NCBI GenBank assembly: GCA_013698195.1
Contig: JACCVK010000154.1
Location: forward strand, 1-6,000
DNA: 6,000 bases
Direction of reading: 5' to 3'
Source of the DNA: Actinomycetota bacterium
GTDB lineage: Bacteria > Actinomycetota > Thermoleophilia > Gaiellales > Gaiellaceae
Shown here: piece by piece, positions 5,276 to 6,000 of the stretch
Layout of the letters: each line of letters starts with the position of its first letter
How positions within the stretch are numbered: position 1 is the first letter of the stretch
The notes under the pieces: model-generated
Told to the model about the DNA's origin: nothing
What the model saw: only the letters and a program-made list of their open reading frames with translations
The model's database searches: none
Made by a program: the position numbers and the translations under genes

Positions 5276-6000
5276 GTCTCGACCGCCCGGAGATCGGCGA
5301 CGTCGGCCGATTGGCCTGCGATGAGCTCCTCCTCGGCCTTGATCGCGAGCAGTCGCTTCACCTCCGCGAGGATCTCACGCTCGGTCTGGCCGACCGTGTA
5401 GGTCGTTCCCGCGAGCGGCACGCGCGCCATCGCGGATGCCTCCACCGTGAGCGCTGCCAGGTCTTCGGGCTCGAGCGAGTGCACGTTCGTCTTCCCGCAC
5501 GCCCGGGCGAGCATCTGGAGCTCCATGGTCAGCGTCGTCAGGAAGTTGTAGACGCGCTCGGCGGCCTCCTCGACGACGAGGCGCTTGCGGAGCTCCGGGT
5601 CCTGCGTCGTGATTCCCACCGGGCAGCGGCCCGTGTGGCAGTGGTAGCACTGGCCCGCGGGGACGCCGACCGTCCCCTCGTAGTCCGTGACGCCGGGGAT
5701 CTCCTTGTTGCAGTTGAGGGCCATGAGGGAGGCATGCCCGAGAGCGACCGCAGTGGCGCCGAGCGAGAGGCACTTCGCGACGTCTGCTCCGTTGCGGATG
5801 CCGCCGGCGACCACGAGGTCGATCTCGTCTGCGAGTCCCACGTCTTCGAGCGCCCGCCGCGCCTCGGGTATCGCCGCCATCAGCGGGATGCCGGTCTCCT
5901 CGGTGGCGATGTGCGGGCCGGCGCCTGTGCCACCTTCGGCGCCGTCCAGATAGATGATGTCGGGGCCGCACTTGGCCGCCATGCGCACGTCGTCGTAGAC
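5272..6000 (-). CDS. FMN-binding glutamate synthase-family protein, C-terminal part (enters from right edge)
   Basis: The last 242 residues are visible and the N-terminus lies beyond base 6000. DDVRMAAKCGPDIIYLDGAE followed by GGTGAGPHIATEETGIP matches the central FMN barrel of the glutamate synthase large subunit. VVAGGIRNGADVAKCLSLGA (about visible residues 63-82) is the FMN phosphate-binding strand-loop. GQCYHCHTGRCPVGITTQDP carries the iron-sulfur cysteines (visible residues 118, 121, 126; Cx2Cx4C). Family members reduce 2-oxoglutarate-imine to glutamate, or, in N-methylglutamate synthase (MgsC/GlxD-type subunits), make N-methylglutamate from glutamate and methylamine. The Cx2Cx4C form and stand-alone-style C-terminus (no GXGXG domain follows) favour a separate-subunit enzyme over full-length GltB. 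The GXGXG and class II amidotransferase subunits would be expected to the right of the window. The gene overlaps the next by 4 nt. Family certain, which member uncertain. Confidence 0.93.
   Translation of the reverse strand, partial: VYDDVRMAAKCGPDIIYLDGAEGGTGAGPHIATEETGIPLMAAIPEARRALEDVGLADEIDLVVAGGIRNGADVAKCLSLGATAVALGHASLMALNCNKEIPGVTDYEGTVGVPAGQCYHCHTGRCPVGITTQDPELRKRLVVEEAAERVYNFLTTLTMELQMLARACGKTNVHSLEPEDLAALTVEASAMARVPLAGTTYTVGQTEREILAEVKRLLAIKAEEELIAGQSADVADLRAVET

Overview
The window is GC-rich, densely packed and free of mobile genes of known type. GTG starts are common, stop/start overlaps are tight and codons mostly end in G or C, which suggests a high-GC actinobacterium. The protein flavour resembles the deep-branching Thermoleophilia/Rubrobacter-like lineages, but this is an impression from sequence, not a database result.

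Layout. From 1 to 3215 four genes read leftward as one apparent operon. In transcription order they are a 577-residue fusion of a homocysteine S-methyltransferase domain with a SAM-dependent methyltransferase domain (3215-1482), an IclR-family regulator (1475-678), a class I glutamine-amidotransferase-like hydrolase (677-66) and the first 23 codons of an amidohydrolase-family protein that runs off the left edge (69-1). Junctions are 6 nt, 0 nt and a 4-nt overlap. A 63-bp divergent promoter region (3216-3278) separates this operon from a rightward betaine-homocysteine-methyltransferase-like gene (3279-4328). That region holds a plausible promoter, a bulged inverted repeat and a strong ribosome binding site.

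The accessory-looking part is 4365-4797. A small basic, helix-turn-helix-like reading frame (4521-4763) is bracketed by two long palindromes. Their 23-bp cores are exact reverse complements of each other, including the non-palindromic 5-nt centre. From 4811 to the right edge, two translationally coupled leftward genes follow: the C-terminal part of an FMN/iron-sulfur glutamate-synthase-type protein (entering from the right edge) and, downstream of it, an unrecognised 154-residue cysteine-free protein.

Functionally, the genes point to methyl-group and amino-nitrogen metabolism. Two zinc-type homocysteine methyltransferase modules would move methyl groups onto homocysteine. The glutamate-synthase-like FMN protein is of the type used either in ammonia assimilation or in N-methylglutamate synthase (methylamine utilisation). 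The IclR regulator, amidotransferase-like hydrolase and amidohydrolase would suit a catabolic operon for a methylated or amidated nitrogen compound. The substrate cannot be fixed from this window. The most unusual items are the palindrome-bracketed small gene, the homocysteine methyltransferase/SAM methyltransferase fusion and the unknown gene coupled to the glutamate-synthase-like gene.
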